The notes below the pieces were generated by a model. That model worked only from the letters and a program-made list of their open reading frames with translations. It was not told the origin of the DNA and made no database searches. The position numbers and the translations under genes were made by a program. Of a DNA stretch of 64,000 nt, positions 9,244 to 20,757 are shown piece by piece. The DNA is taken from NCBI RefSeq assembly GCF_021117345.1, contig NZ_CP088261.1, positions 744,001-808,000 on the forward strand, read 5' to 3'. The stretch's first letter is position 1, and each line of letters opens with the position of its first letter. This stretch comes from Microbacterium sp. cx-55. GTDB taxonomy: Bacteria > Actinomycetota > Actinomycetes > Actinomycetales > Microbacteriaceae.

Positions 9244-10401
9244 TCAGTCGATGGCGGATTCGCGAGGCTTCGAACGCGCCCACCGCGGCGGGGTGTTCGG
9301 GCCGTCCCACACCTGGATGATGCCCCAGACGGTCGCGGTGATCGGCACGGCGAGCACCGCACCGACGAGACCGCCGAGCACGGTGCCGACGGTCAGGGCG
9401 ACCAGGATGACGAAGGCGTGCAACTTCATCGAACGCCCCATCAGGAACGGCTGCAAGAAGTTGCCCTCGAGCTGGTTGACGAGCACCACGACACCGACCA
9501 CGAACAGCGCGTTGACCCACCCGTTGGCGACGAGCGCGACGAGGGCGGCCAGAATGCCCGCGAGAGTGGCACCGACGATCGGGATGAAGGCGAGAAGGAA
9601 GACGAGAACCGCGAGGGGGATGGCGAGCGGCACCTGCAGGATGAGCAGACCGATCAGGATGCCGATCGCGTCGACGAGGGCGACGGTCGCCGTGCCGCGT
9701 ACATAGGCTCCGAGGACCGAGACCGTCTTGTCGCCGATGCGACGACCGCGGTCGTACTGGCGGCCGCGGAAGGGGCGGAGGAGGAACTCCCACATCCAGG
9801 GTCCGTCTTTCAGGAAGAAGAACAGGATGACGACCATCAACACGAGTCCGGTGACGAAGTTCGCAACGACGCTGACGCCGGCGAGCGCTCCCGATCCGAA
9901 CTGCGAGCTGGTGACGAAGTCGCCCGCCGTGCTCAGCCAGTCATCGATCTGGTCGGAGGTCGGCGCGAAGGGAAGCGTGTTCACCCAGGCGAGCAGCTCC
10001 TGCACGCCAGCCTCGGCCTGCGAGTAGAGGTCGTCCCACTGGTCGCGGACCGCCCAGACGATGAGCCAGCTGACGCCGCCCAGCAGCACCACGATCACGA
10101 GCAGGGTGACGACCGTGGCGAGAAGGGAGGGCACGCCGTGCCGCCGTATCCATCCCATGGCCGGCGCGAACGCGGACGCGAAGATCAGCGCGATCACGAG
10201 CGGGATCGTCACGACGGTGACCGAGTGGATGGCGAAGAATATCGCCGCAGCCAGCCCCACCACGACGATGATCTGCACGGCCCGGATGGCGAGCGAGCCG
10301 AACGAGTCGGCCCACAGGCTCCAGGGTGCGCGGGTGGCCGTCAACTCGACGTCGCGGGAGGTGAGCTGGACTTCTCGGGCGGAGCGGCGGAACAATCCCA
10401 T
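9244..10401 (-). CDS. AI-2E family transporter (TqsA/PerM-like)
   Basis: 385 residues of integral membrane protein. Several helices are seen: an N-terminal pair (AVQIIVVVGLAAAIFFAI, VTIPLVIALIFASAFAPAMG), a long soluble loop (about 130-190), and a C-terminal bundle with the family signature region around PIVGATLAGILAALVAL and NFLQPFLMGRSMKLHAFVIL (cited in part). Family members act as autoinducer-2 exporters or Na+/H+ antiporters, so substrate cannot be set from sequence. The ligase gene follows 13 nt downstream on the same strand. Confidence 0.88.
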   Translation of the reverse strand: MGLFRRSAREVQLTSRDVELTATRAPWSLWADSFGSLAIRAVQIIVVVGLAAAIFFAIHSVTVVTIPLVIALIFASAFAPAMGWIRRHGVPSLLATVVTLLVIVVLLGGVSWLIVWAVRDQWDDLYSQAEAGVQELLAWVNTLPFAPTSDQIDDWLSTAGDFVTSSQFGSGALAGVSVVANFVTGLVLMVVILFFFLKDGPWMWEFLLRPFRGRQYDRGRRIGDKTVSVLGAYVRGTATVALVDAIGILIGLLILQVPLAIPLAVLVFLLAFIPIVGATLAGILAALVALVANGWVNALFVVGVVVLVNQLEGNFLQPFLMGRSMKLHAFVILVALTVGTVLGGLVGAVLAVPITATVWGIIQVWDGPNTPPRWARSKPRESAID

Positions 10402-10472
10402 GCTGAGACCGTAGCGGTACCCCGCCGCGCTCCCGCCACGGTTGACGACGGCCCCCGCCGCGTGCTCGTCGG

Positions 10473-10545
10473 CCGCGAGACAGCATCTGTGCGGCGAGAC
10501 GTTGGTCCGGAGCCGACGTCTCGTGCCGAAACTGCGGTCTCGCGG
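10473..10545. repeat. 73-bp nested palindrome element, copy A
   Basis: Outer arms CCGCGAGAC (10473-10481) and GTCTCGCGG (10537-10545); inner arms CGAGACGT and ACGTCTCG around 10495-10523. Same overall length and layout as elements at 15488 and 44711. It lies upstream of the AI-2E gene and downstream of the acyl-CoA dehydrogenase gene. Confidence 0.8.
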
Positions 10546-10578
10546 TCGGTGGGCCGGGCAGCGGATGCGGCCGGTGGG

Positions 10579-11820
10579 TCAGACGAAGGCGCTGACGCCG
10601 GTGATGTCGCGGCCGAGGAGCAGCGCCTGCACGCTCTCGGTGCCCTCGTAGGTGTGGATGGCCTCGATGTCGGCGAGGTGCTGCATGACGCCGTTCTCCA
10701 GCAGGATGCCGTTGCCGCCCAGCAGATCGCGCGCGGTCGACGCGATTCGACGCGCGGCGCGCGTGTTGTGGTACTTCGCGAGCGACGCCTGCGTCGGACG
10801 CAGATCCCCGGATGCCTCGAGGTCAGCCAGTCGCCGACAGTAGAGCTGCATGGCGGTGAGCTCGTCGAGCATCTGCGTCAGCCGCTCCTGCACCATCTGG
10901 AACTTCGCGAGGGGCTTTCCGAACTGCACGCGTTGCTGCGCGTACGACAGCGCCGCCTCGTAGCAGGCGGTCGCGTGCCCGAGCGCCGACCAGGCGACGC
11001 CCGACCGGGTGGAGTAGAGAACGATCGAGGCGTCCTTGAAGGTGTGCGCACCGGGGAGCACCGCTTCGGCGGGAAGGCGCACCTCGTCGAACACGATGTG
11101 CGCCTGGTGGATGCCGCGGAGCGACCCCTTGCCGGTGATCACCGTGCCGGTGTAGCCGGGCGTGGTCTGCTCGACGAGGAAGCATCGGACGGCGCCGTGC
11201 TCGGCCGCATCCGGGTCATCCACGCGGGCCCACACGAACGTGATTCCTCCCGACGCGCCGTTCCCGATCCACTTCTTGGTGCCGCTGAGCACCCACTCCT
11301 CGCCGTCGCGGCGGGCGACCGACTCGAGCGAGACCGAATCGGAACCGTGGTCGGGTTCGGTGAGAGCGAAGGCGCCGAGCACCTCGCCGCGAGCGAGCGG
11401 TTCGAGCCAGCGGTCCTGCTGCGCGGGGCTGCCGAACAGCGCGAGGGTACGCAGGGCCAGCCCGCCCTGCACGGCCACGATCGTGCCGAGCGAGCCGTCG
11501 CCGCGCGAGATCTCCATGTTGACCAGGCCCGCAGCCAGGGGGGAGAAGTGCGTCAGACGAGGGTGCTCGATGCCGTCGTTGTACAGGTCGAGCTCGCCGA
11601 GGCGGGCGGTGAGATCGACCGGGTACTCGGCCGCATCCCACGCGTGCGTCATGCGGTCGCCGACCTCGTCGACGAACGCCTTCGCGCGGTCCCAGACGGC
11701 GCGATCCGCGGCGGGGATGTCGGCGAACACCGCGTAGTAGTCGGTATCGCGGCGGCCGAGGATGTCGTAATCCGTCACTCGTTCGCCCGGGAAGGTGCCG
11801 TCGGTCGTCGGGGTGCTCAT
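10579..11820 (-). CDS. Acyl-CoA dehydrogenase, glutaryl-CoA dehydrogenase-like
   Basis: 413 residues, FAD-dependent alpha-beta oxidation of an acyl-CoA thioester. Domain order is N-terminal helical, middle beta (FALTEPDHGSDSVSLESVA, WVLSGTKKWIGNG), and C-terminal helical. The C-terminal IHTYEGTESVQALLLGRDIT places the catalytic Glu in the YEGT motif and resembles glutaryl-CoA dehydrogenases. Glutaryl-CoA oxidation in lysine/tryptophan breakdown is the best guess, but a short- or branched-chain substrate is possible. The ATG at 11820 gives a full-length enzyme. The convergent or nearby TetR gene may be its regulator. Confidence 0.85.
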   Translation of the reverse strand: MSTPTTDGTFPGERVTDYDILGRRDTDYYAVFADIPAADRAVWDRAKAFVDEVGDRMTHAWDAAEYPVDLTARLGELDLYNDGIEHPRLTHFSPLAAGLVNMEISRGDGSLGTIVAVQGGLALRTLALFGSPAQQDRWLEPLARGEVLGAFALTEPDHGSDSVSLESVARRDGEEWVLSGTKKWIGNGASGGITFVWARVDDPDAAEHGAVRCFLVEQTTPGYTGTVITGKGSLRGIHQAHIVFDEVRLPAEAVLPGAHTFKDASIVLYSTRSGVAWSALGHATACYEAALSYAQQRVQFGKPLAKFQMVQERLTQMLDELTAMQLYCRRLADLEASGDLRPTQASLAKYHNTRAARRIASTARDLLGGNGILLENGVMQHLADIEAIHTYEGTESVQALLLGRDITGVSAFV

Positions 11821-11982
11821 GATGCTCCTGGATGCGGCGCGCCGCCGTGGCGCGAGCCGAGTCCAGGGTACTCCGCACGGAACGCGGTGTCTCGCTCCAT
11901 GGGACGCAGTTTCATCCGGGCGCCTCGCGCGCCCGTCAGCCGGGCGTCTCTCGGGCGAAGCCGTGCGCCTCGCGCGCGCCCG

Positions 11983-12648
11983 TCAGAGCTCGCGCTGCAG
12001 CCGTCGGGCGAGCTCGGCGGGCGGCATCCGCCGCGGGAACACGGCCACGACGACCTCGTCCTCGCCCGTGCGAGGGGAGGTGCCCACGCCGAACCGGTCG
12101 AGTGCCTCATCGAGCGCGCGCCGGAGCACGGTCACCGGCACCTTCTTCGGCCCGCGGAGCAGCTGGCGCAGGACGTGGTTGTGGACCGCCGTCACGAGCG
12201 CAGCGAACCCCACAGCGTCGAGCGGGTCGAGTCCGGGCAAGGACCGGCGGAGGTACTCGTCGAAAAGCCGCTCGTAGCGGAAGACCGTGACGATCTCGCG
12301 GTCGCGGAGGGCGGGCACGCCCCGCACGACCGTGTATCGCCGCCGCGCGAGCTCCGGATCCGCGGCGAAATGACGGAAGACCTGCAGCGAGGCCTCGCAG
12401 ACGGCCTCCCAGGGGTCGGCGTGCTCACCCGACAGGTAGGTGCGGAGGCGCTCGAGGAGCTCCTCGTGGTCGGCGAAGACGACGTCATCCTTGCCGCCGA
12501 ACTGGCGGAAGAACGTTGACCGGGAGATGCCGGCCGCCTGGGCGATCTGATCGACCGACGTCGCCTCGAAACCCTGCCGGGCGAACAGATCGAGCGCTGC
12601 GGCGACGACGTCGTTGCGCGCGGCGGACGGGGACGATGGCTCGCTCAT
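11983..12648 (-). CDS. TetR/AcrR family transcriptional regulator
   Basis: 221 residues. The N-terminal helix-turn-helix is clear (FARQGFEATSVDQIAQAAGI, then SRSTFFRQFGGKDDV at about residues 20-55). The C-terminal ligand-binding part is not assignable. It lies upstream of the acyl-CoA dehydrogenase gene on the same strand with a gap of about 160 nt, so control of that gene is plausible, and it diverges from sucC. No clear operator is seen in the gap 11821-11982. Confidence 0.88.
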   Translation of the reverse strand: MSEPSSPSAARNDVVAAALDLFARQGFEATSVDQIAQAAGISRSTFFRQFGGKDDVVFADHEELLERLRTYLSGEHADPWEAVCEASLQVFRHFAADPELARRRYTVVRGVPALRDREIVTVFRYERLFDEYLRRSLPGLDPLDAVGFAALVTAVHNHVLRQLLRGPKKVPVTVLRRALDEALDRFGVGTSPRTGEDEVVVAVFPRRMPPAELARRLQREL

Positions 12649-12764
12649 GTGGACAGCAGCCTAGACCCGCGCCGCCCGCCCTCACGCGCAGATCCGGCGT
12701 CCGCATCCGCGCCCGTGGCGACGAGGCGGGCGAAACTGCGGTAGTAGGCTGGGTCACTGGTCGT

Positions 12765-12782
12765 TATCTCGACGTCGAGACG
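12765..12782. promoter_or_regulatory. Palindromic operator candidate upstream of sucC
   Basis: TATCTCGACGTCGAGA starts at 12765 and contains a perfect 14-bp palindrome, TCTCGACGTCGAGA (12767-12780). A -10-like TAGGCT sits just upstream at 12745-12750, so the site would overlie the start of the transcript. It matches the core of the icd upstream palindrome at 15 of 16 positions. Confidence 0.6.
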
Positions 12783-12826
12783 TTTTTGCGTCTGCCCACC
12801 CCCTCGTCCCAGCGGAGGACTGCACT

Positions 12827-14919
<2,093 letters not shown>

Positions 14920-14929
14920 GCCCCACCGC

Positions 14930-14991
14930 CGAGGGGGCGGATGCGGAAGCCGGCGCGAGAGCGTGCGGCACCGCATCCGCCCCCTCGTTTT
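14930..14991 (+). terminator. sucCD terminator
   Basis: Perfect 17-bp arms (14930-14946 and 14971-14987, CGAGGGGGCGGATGCGG and complement) with a 24-nt loop, followed by TTTTCC. This is a strong intrinsic terminator just after sucD. Confidence 0.85.
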
Positions 14992-15029
14992 CCGACCGCC
15001 ATCGGGGCGCCCCGCGGTACCCTGAGGCC

Positions 15030-15473
15030 ATGCCGCTAACCGGAGAGTACAAGCCCAGCACGAGCGAGTGGGCCCGCACCCAGGCCGAGAAGTACGAGGC
15101 GTCGGGAGGGACCGAAGCGAACGAGCTGCGGGGTGTGCCGATCATCGTGCTCACGACCGTCGGCGCCAAGTCGGGGGCACTGCGCAAGACCGCGCTCATG
15201 CGCGTCGAGCACGACGGGGCGTACCTCGTCGTCGCCTCGAAGGGCGGCGCACCGGACGAGCCCGCGTGGGGCGCCAACATCCGCAAGAACTCGCACGTCG
15301 AACTGCAGGATGGCGCCGACCGCCGCGACTACACCGCGCGCCTGCTCGAGGACGGCCCCGAGCGCGACGAGTGGTGGAACCGCGCCGCGCGGGTCTGGCC
15401 GGACTACAACGAGTACCAGAAGAAGACCGACCGCCAGATCGCGATCTTCGTGCTCGAGCCCCGCGACGCCTGA
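15030..15473 (+). CDS. Deazaflavin (F420)-dependent nitroreductase family protein (DDN-like)
   Basis: 147 residues of the split-barrel DDN family typical of actinobacteria. Motifs: [40 protein letters not shown] and [18 protein letters not shown]. Members bind F420, and some reduce nitroaromatics or quinones; the physiological substrate here is unknown. It sits alone between the sucCD terminator and a 73-bp palindrome. Confidence 0.85.
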   Translation: MPLTGEYKPSTSEWARTQAEKYEASGGTEANELRGVPIIVLTTVGAKSGALRKTALMRVEHDGAYLVVASKGGAPDEPAWGANIRKNSHVELQDGADRRDYTARLLEDGPERDEWWNRAARVWPDYNEYQKKTDRQIAIFVLEPRDA

Positions 15474-15487
15474 CCGGCACCCGCCTT

Positions 15488-15560
15488 CCGCGAGACAGCG
15501 CTTTCGCCACGAGACGTCGGTTCCCGACCGACGTCTCGTGGCGCGAATGCAGTCTCGCGG
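15488..15560. repeat. 73-bp nested palindrome element, copy B
   Basis: Outer arms CCGCGAGAC (15488-15496) and GTCTCGCGG (15552-15560). The inner stem is a perfect 15-bp inverted repeat, CCACGAGACGTCGGT (15507-15521) against 15527-15541, with a 5-nt loop. It lies between convergent genes and could also act as a terminator. Confidence 0.85.
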
Positions 15561-15571
15561 CCGGAAGGCGG

Positions 15572-17032
15572 TCAGACGCCGAGCACGGCCTCGATCGGGC
15601 CCCGGGCGAAGAAGACGACGAAGCCGGCCGCGACGACCCACAGGAGTGGGCTGATCGTGCGGGCGGCACCGGTCAGCGACCGGACCACGACCCACGCGAT
15701 GAAGCCCGCGCCGATGCCGTCGGCGATCGAGTAGGTCATCGGCATGATGATGACCGTCAGGAACACCGGGATCAGCACCGACGGGTCGGTGAGGTCGACG
15801 TGCCGGATCTGGCTCATCATCAGCGCGCCGACGAGCACGAGCGCGGCCGACGCGATCTCGGTCGGGACGATCGTCGTGAGCGGAGTGACGAACATCGCCA
15901 GCACGAACAGCGCCCCCGTTACCAGGTTCGCGATTCCCGTGCGCGCGCCCTCGCCGATCCCCGTGCCGGACTCCACGAACACCGTGTTCGACGAGGATGA
16001 GGTGAGCCCGCCCGCCACGGCGCCGAGGCCCTCGACGACGAGCGCCGAGCGCAGGCGCGGGAAGTTGCCGCGCTCATCGGCGAGTCCGGCCTCACGGCTG
16101 AGGCCGGTGAACGTGCCCATGGCGTCGAAGAAGTTCGTGAACAGCAGGGTGAACACGAGCATGGTCGCGGCGAGCACGCCGATGCGGTCGAAGGACCCGA
16201 AGCTGACCTGACCGATCAGGCTGAGATCGGGCAGGCTGATGACGGATGCGGGCAGCTCCGGCACGGTGAGCGACCAGCCGCCGGGGTTCACGGTGCCGTC
16301 CGCTCCGATGCGCGGGCCGAGGTGCCAGATGGCCTCGACGATGACCGAGAGGACCGTGCCGCTCACGAGCCCGATCAGGAGCGCGCCCTTGACGCGCCGC
16401 ACCATCAGCACGGCGCTCACGAGCAGCGTCAGCACGAACATGAGGGTCGGGACGGTCGCGATCGAGCCGCCCGTGCCGAGCCCGACCGGGGGAGAGGACA
16501 GCCCGGTGGACTGCACGAATCCGGCGTTGACGAGACCGATGAAGGCGATGAACAGGCCGATGCCGACGGTGATTGCCGTCTTGAGCGCGAGCGGGACGGC
16601 GTCGAAGATCCGACGTCGCAGGCCCGTCACCGCCAGCAGCACGATGATCACACCGTTGATCAGGACGAGCCCCATCGCCTCGGGCCAGGTGACCTGACCG
16701 ACGACGCTCACGGCGAGGAATGAGTTGATGCCGAGGCCCGCCGCGAAGGCGAACGGCAGCCGGGCGACGAGACCGAACAGGATCGTCATGACCCCCGCGG
16801 TCAGCGCGGTCGTCGCCGCGACCTGCGCGAACCCGAGCGTATTGCCGGCGACATCCGTTCCGCCGGAGAGGATGATCGGGTTCAGCACGACGATGTAGGC
16901 CATCGCCACGAAGGTCACGACTCCGGCGCGCACCTCGCCGCCGATCGTCGCTCCGCGTTCGGTGAGCGCGAAGTAGCGGTCGATTCGGCCTCGGCGGCCG
17001 GATGCGGGTGGGGTCTCGGCGGGATGGTTCAC
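15572..17032 (-). CDS. NCS2 family permease (adenine/guanine/hypoxanthine type)
   Basis: 486 residues from the chosen start. Polytopic membrane protein of the AzgA/PbuG branch of NCS2 nucleobase:proton symporters. Family motifs: VTFVAMAYIVVLNPIILSGG near the N-terminus, AGLGINSFLAVSVVG, and FTNFFDAMGTFTGLSREAGL. I chose GTG at 17032 (VNHPAETPP) because GAGGAA lies about 10 nt upstream. An earlier GTG at 17053 would add seven residues and has only a weak ribosome site. Purine uptake fits the purine biosynthetic genes just downstream on the other strand. Confidence 0.88.
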   Translation of the reverse strand: MNHPAETPPASGRRGRIDRYFALTERGATIGGEVRAGVVTFVAMAYIVVLNPIILSGGTDVAGNTLGFAQVAATTALTAGVMTILFGLVARLPFAFAAGLGINSFLAVSVVGQVTWPEAMGLVLINGVIIVLLAVTGLRRRIFDAVPLALKTAITVGIGLFIAFIGLVNAGFVQSTGLSSPPVGLGTGGSIATVPTLMFVLTLLVSAVLMVRRVKGALLIGLVSGTVLSVIVEAIWHLGPRIGADGTVNPGGWSLTVPELPASVISLPDLSLIGQVSFGSFDRIGVLAATMLVFTLLFTNFFDAMGTFTGLSREAGLADERGNFPRLRSALVVEGLGAVAGGLTSSSSNTVFVESGTGIGEGARTGIANLVTGALFVLAMFVTPLTTIVPTEIASAALVLVGALMMSQIRHVDLTDPSVLIPVFLTVIIMPMTYSIADGIGAGFIAWVVVRSLTGAARTISPLLWVVAAGFVVFFARGPIEAVLGV

Positions 17033-17196
17033 AGTCGATGGTTCCTCGTGCACCCCACGACGTTAGTCGCCCGGCGGCGATCCGCGCACCGCGGGCTGTC
17101 CCTCCGGTGCGACGCGCCCGGTGTCGGATGCGGAAGTGGGCGCGCCTCGCGTGGGACGCGGGCCCCGCATCCGGTGCTGGGTAGGGTCGATCAGGC

Positions 17197-18459
17197 ATGC
17201 ACCGCCTTCTCGTCTCCCTGCTCTCCGCGCTCGACGCTCTCGTCGCCGCGGTCGTCGGCGTCGCTGTCGCGGTCGCCCCGCTGATGGTGCTCTGGTTCGT
17301 CGTCTTCGGGGCTCCCGATCTCGGGGCAATCTGGCAGACGTCGGCGGCCATCTGGCACCTCGGTCACGCCGTCCCGCTCGCGATCACGCTGCCCGCGGAG
17401 TACCTGGCGCAGGCCGGCATTGATCCGTCGCTCGCGTCGTTCGTGCTGTCGCTCGCGCCCCTCGGGTTCGCCGCCTTCACGTTCCTGTTCGCCGCGCGCT
17501 CCGGCGCCCGAGCAGCTCGGGCCGGCGCGTGGCTGACCGGTGTCGCGACCGGGACCATCGTCTTCACCGCCTTCGCCGTCGGTGTCGCGCTGACCTCCGC
17601 CGCGGAGGTCGTGAGCGTGTCGCTGTGGCAGGCCGTGCTCTTCCCCTCGGCGTTCTACGCGTCGGGACTTCTCGCGGGCGCCGTCCGGGTGGCCTGGACC
17701 GATGGCGACGAGGGGATCGTGGACAGCATCCGGCTCCGCCTCGACCGGGCGGGCCACGCGTGGCCCGAGGTGCCGGGACTCATCGCCCGGGGTACGGCGC
17801 TCGTCGTCACGGCCCTGCTCGGCGCCGGCGCCCTGCTGCTCGCGATCGCGCTCGTCGTGCGTGCCCCGCAGATCGTCGCGCTCTCGCAGTCGGCCAACCT
17901 CGACGGCTTCGGCGCCGTCGTGGTCGCTCTCGGGCAGATGCTGTATCTGCCGACGCTCGTGCTCTGGGCGGTCGCGTTCCTCGCCGGTCCCGGTGTCGGG
18001 CTCGGAGCGGGGGCGGTGGTGGCCCCCGGCGGCACACAGCTCGGCATCCTGCCCGGCATCCCGGTGCTCGGCGTCCTGCCCGAGTCCTCCTCGCCCTGGC
18101 TGCTCGCCCTCGCGCTCCTCCCGGTGGCGGCGGGAGCCGCGGCGGGCTGGGCGGTGCGTTCGCGGCTGTCGCCGCGCGGAAGCTCCGCGGATGCGGAAAC
18201 CACCGGCATCCTGGTGGCGCTGACCGGGGCGATCGCGCTGTTCTCCGCCCTCGCGGCGGCGCTGCTCGCCGTGCTCGCCACCGGTTCGCTCGGACCGGGC
18301 CGCCTCGCCGGCATCGGACCGGATGCGGCCGCGGTCGCGATCGCGATCGGCGTCGAGGTGGGCCTCGGCGCCGGCATCCTGCTGCTCGCCCCGCGCCGCG
18401 GCGCAGGCGCGGGACGCGATACCGCGTTCGCCCCGGACGGCGACCGGTCGCGCCGCTAG
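17197..18459 (+). CDS. DUF6350 family membrane protein (cell division protein PerM family)
   Basis: 420 residues, highly hydrophobic, with about ten predicted membrane helices beginning at residue 5 (LLVSLLSALDALVAAVVGVA). The family motifs LMVLWFVVFGAP and WQTSAAIWHLGHAVPL are visible. Actinobacterial DUF6350 genes usually sit directly upstream of purN-purH, as here (10-nt gap). The family is linked to cell division and stress survival in mycobacteria; the molecular function is unknown. Confidence 0.82.
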   Translation: MHRLLVSLLSALDALVAAVVGVAVAVAPLMVLWFVVFGAPDLGAIWQTSAAIWHLGHAVPLAITLPAEYLAQAGIDPSLASFVLSLAPLGFAAFTFLFAARSGARAARAGAWLTGVATGTIVFTAFAVGVALTSAAEVVSVSLWQAVLFPSAFYASGLLAGAVRVAWTDGDEGIVDSIRLRLDRAGHAWPEVPGLIARGTALVVTALLGAGALLLAIALVVRAPQIVALSQSANLDGFGAVVVALGQMLYLPTLVLWAVAFLAGPGVGLGAGAVVAPGGTQLGILPGIPVLGVLPESSSPWLLALALLPVAAGAAAGWAVRSRLSPRGSSADAETTGILVALTGAIALFSALAAALLAVLATGSLGPGRLAGIGPDAAAVAIAIGVEVGLGAGILLLAPRRGAGAGRDTAFAPDGDRSRR

Positions 18460-18468
18460 ACTGACCGG

Positions 18469-19059
18469 GTGCTCACCGTCGCCGTCCTCATCTCCGGCGC
18501 CGGCTCGAACCTTCGGGCGCTTCTGGAAGCCGCGGCCGCGGCCGACTTCCCCGCGCGGGTGATCGTCGTCGGCGCCGACCGTGAAGCCGATGGTCTGGCG
18601 CACGCGGAGGCCTTCGGCATCCCGAGCTTCGTCGTTCCGTGGCCCGGCGCCGCCGAACGCGAGGCGTGGGGGGCGGAGCTCGCCAGCCAGCTCGAGGTGT
18701 GGAATCCGGATCTCGTCGTGCTCTCGGGGCTCATGCGCCTGCTGCCCGGGGCGGTCGTCGAACGCTGGTCTCCGCGCATGATCAACACGCACCCGGCGTA
18801 CCTTCCGGAGTTTCCCGGTGCCCACGCTGTCCGCGACGCGATGGTCGCGGGCGTGGCCGAAACCGGCGCGAGCGTCATCGTGGTCGACGACGGCGTCGAC
18901 ACCGGTCCGATCCTCGCCCAGGAGCGCGTCGCCGTGCTGCCGGGCGACGACGAGCACGCGCTCCACGAGCGCATCAAGCCCGTCGAACGGCGTCTGCTGG
19001 TCGACGTCGTGCGCCGGATCGCCGTCGGCGACCTCGACCTCGCCGCATCCGTTCTCTGA
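18469..19059 (+). CDS. purN: Phosphoribosylglycinamide formyltransferase
   Basis: 196 residues. Transfers a formyl group from 10-formyl-THF to GAR, the third step of purine synthesis. Seen: N-terminal [15 protein letters not shown] (phosphate binding), the catalytic block [20 protein letters not shown] with Asn and His, and the Asp of [14 protein letters not shown]. The start is GTG at 18469, only 9 nt after the DUF6350 stop. purH follows, and with it PurN consumes the formyl-THF made by FolD elsewhere in the window. Confidence 0.95.
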   Translation: MLTVAVLISGAGSNLRALLEAAAAADFPARVIVVGADREADGLAHAEAFGIPSFVVPWPGAAEREAWGAELASQLEVWNPDLVVLSGLMRLLPGAVVERWSPRMINTHPAYLPEFPGAHAVRDAMVAGVAETGASVIVVDDGVDTGPILAQERVAVLPGDDEHALHERIKPVERRLLVDVVRRIAVGDLDLAASVL

Positions 19060-19088
19060 CCGACACCCTTTCCCCACCGAGGAGTCCC

Positions 19089-20696
19089 ATGGCCGGGCCC
19101 AGCCACGATCCGTCCCTCTACCGTCACCGCGACACCGTCCCGGTGCGCCGCGCACTCGTTTCGGTGAGCGACAAGACCGACCTGTTGACGCTGGCCGAGA
19201 GCCTGTCCGCCGCCGGTGTCGAGATCGTCTCCACGGGGTCTACGGCCTCGACGATCCGCGACGCCGGGTTCGCGGTCACGGATGTTTCGGCGGTCACGGG
19301 GTTCCCCGAGTCGCTCGATGGTCGGGTGAAGACGCTGCATCCCGGGGTGCACGCGGGCCTCCTCGCGGATCTGCGTCTGGAAAGCCACGAGCACCAGCTC
19401 GGCGAGCTCGGCATCGCGGCGTTCGAGCTCGTCGTGGTGAACCTCTACCCGTTCGTGGAAACCGTGGCATCCGGCGCCGAGGGCGACGCGGTCGTCGAGC
19501 AGATCGACATCGGCGGCCCCGCGATGGTGCGTGCGTCGGCGAAGAACTACGCGAACGTCGCGATCGTGGTCTCGCCGGAGTCCTACCCGGCGATCATCGA
19601 GTCGATCGCGGCGGGTGGCACGACGCTCGCGCAGCGGAAGGAACTCGCCGCGCGCGCCTTCGCGCACACCGCGGGCTACGACCGGGCCGTGGCGACCTGG
19701 TTCGCCGAGGGCACGCTCAACGGCGACTCCGAACTGCCCGCGCACCTCACGATCGGGGCCGAGCGCCTCGAGACGCTGCGCTACGGCGAGAACTCGCACC
19801 AGCGCGCCGCGATTTACACCCGCAGCGGCGGCCACGGCATCGCCCAGGCCACCCAGCTGCAGGGCAAAGAGATGTCGTACAACAACTACGTCGACGCGGA
19901 CGCGGCGTTGCGCGCCGCGTTCGACATGGTCCAGCCCGCGGTCGCCATCATCAAGCACGCGAACCCCTGCGGCATCGCGGTGAGCGCGCCGAACGCCCTC
20001 GACCCGATCGCGAGCGCGCACCTGCGTGCCCACGAGTGCGACCCGGTGTCGGCCTTCGGCGGCGTCATCGCCGCGAACCGCACCGTCACGCTGAAGATGG
20101 CGGAGAACCTGCGCGACATCTTCACCGAGGTCATCGTCGCGCCGGACTTCGAGCCCGAGGCCCTCGAACTCTTCCGGTTGAAGAAGAACCTACGTGTGCT
20201 GCAGCTGCCCGCCGACTGGCAGCAGGAGCGGTTCGATGTGCGCCTCGTCTCGGGCGGCCTGTTGCTGCAGGATGCCGACCGCTTCCCCGACGACATCGAG
20301 TCGGTCGCGAAGAACTGGGAACTCGTGGCCGGCGAACGCCCCGCCGACGAAGACATGACCAACCTGATCTTCGCGTGGAAGGCGTGCCGCGCGGTGAAGT
20401 CGAACGCGATCGTGCTCGCCCAGAACTCCGCCACCGTCGGCATCGGGATGGGCCAGGTCAACCGGGTCGACTCCTGCCGCCTCGCGGTCGAACGCGCCGG
20501 CGACCGCGCGCGCGGGTCGGTGGCCGCATCCGACGCCTTCTTCCCGTTCTCGGACGGCCCGCAGGTGCTCGTCGACGCGGGCATCTCGGCGATCATCCAG
20601 CCCGGCGGATCCGTGCGCGATGAGGAGACCATCGCGCTCGCCCGCGAGCACGGCGTCACGATGTTCTTCACCGGCGAGCGGCACTTCTACCACTGA
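19089..20696 (+). CDS. purH: Bifunctional AICAR formyltransferase / IMP cyclohydrolase
   Basis: 535 residues catalysing the last two steps of IMP synthesis. The N-terminal IMP cyclohydrolase (MGS-like fold) shows [38 protein letters not shown] and [15 protein letters not shown]. The C-terminal transformylase shows [14 protein letters not shown], the [10 protein letters not shown] motif and [17 protein letters not shown]. An in-frame extension exists upstream, but the ATG at 19089 has a GAGGAG site at 19079-19084 and the normal N-terminus. It is the last gene of the DUF6350-purN-purH run and is closed by a strong hairpin. Confidence 0.96.
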   Translation: MAGPSHDPSLYRHRDTVPVRRALVSVSDKTDLLTLAESLSAAGVEIVSTGSTASTIRDAGFAVTDVSAVTGFPESLDGRVKTLHPGVHAGLLADLRLESHEHQLGELGIAAFELVVVNLYPFVETVASGAEGDAVVEQIDIGGPAMVRASAKNYANVAIVVSPESYPAIIESIAAGGTTLAQRKELAARAFAHTAGYDRAVATWFAEGTLNGDSELPAHLTIGAERLETLRYGENSHQRAAIYTRSGGHGIAQATQLQGKEMSYNNYVDADAALRAAFDMVQPAVAIIKHANPCGIAVSAPNALDPIASAHLRAHECDPVSAFGGVIAANRTVTLKMAENLRDIFTEVIVAPDFEPEALELFRLKKNLRVLQLPADWQQERFDVRLVSGGLLLQDADRFPDDIESVAKNWELVAGERPADEDMTNLIFAWKACRAVKSNAIVLAQNSATVGIGMGQVNRVDSCRLAVERAGDRARGSVAASDAFFPFSDGPQVLVDAGISAIIQPGGSVRDEETIALAREHGVTMFFTGERHFYH

Positions 20697-20713
20697 GCGC
20701 GGCGGGCGCGTGT

Positions 20714-20753
20714 GAAGAACCGGGTCGGAGTGCGTGCTCCGACCCGGTTCTTC
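20714..20753. terminator. Bidirectional terminator after purH
   Basis: Perfect 16-bp arms GAAGAACCGGGTCGGA (20714-20729) and complement (20738-20753) with an 8-nt loop lie between convergent genes. Purine-rich on one side and T-rich on the other, so it can serve both strands. Confidence 0.88.
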
Positions 20754-20757
20754 GTCC

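Noticed and set aside
9196..12519. A 1107-codon open frame on the plus strand
   Set aside because: It runs antisense to the AI-2E, acyl-CoA dehydrogenase and TetR genes, which have clear families and starts. Composition is that of a shadow frame.
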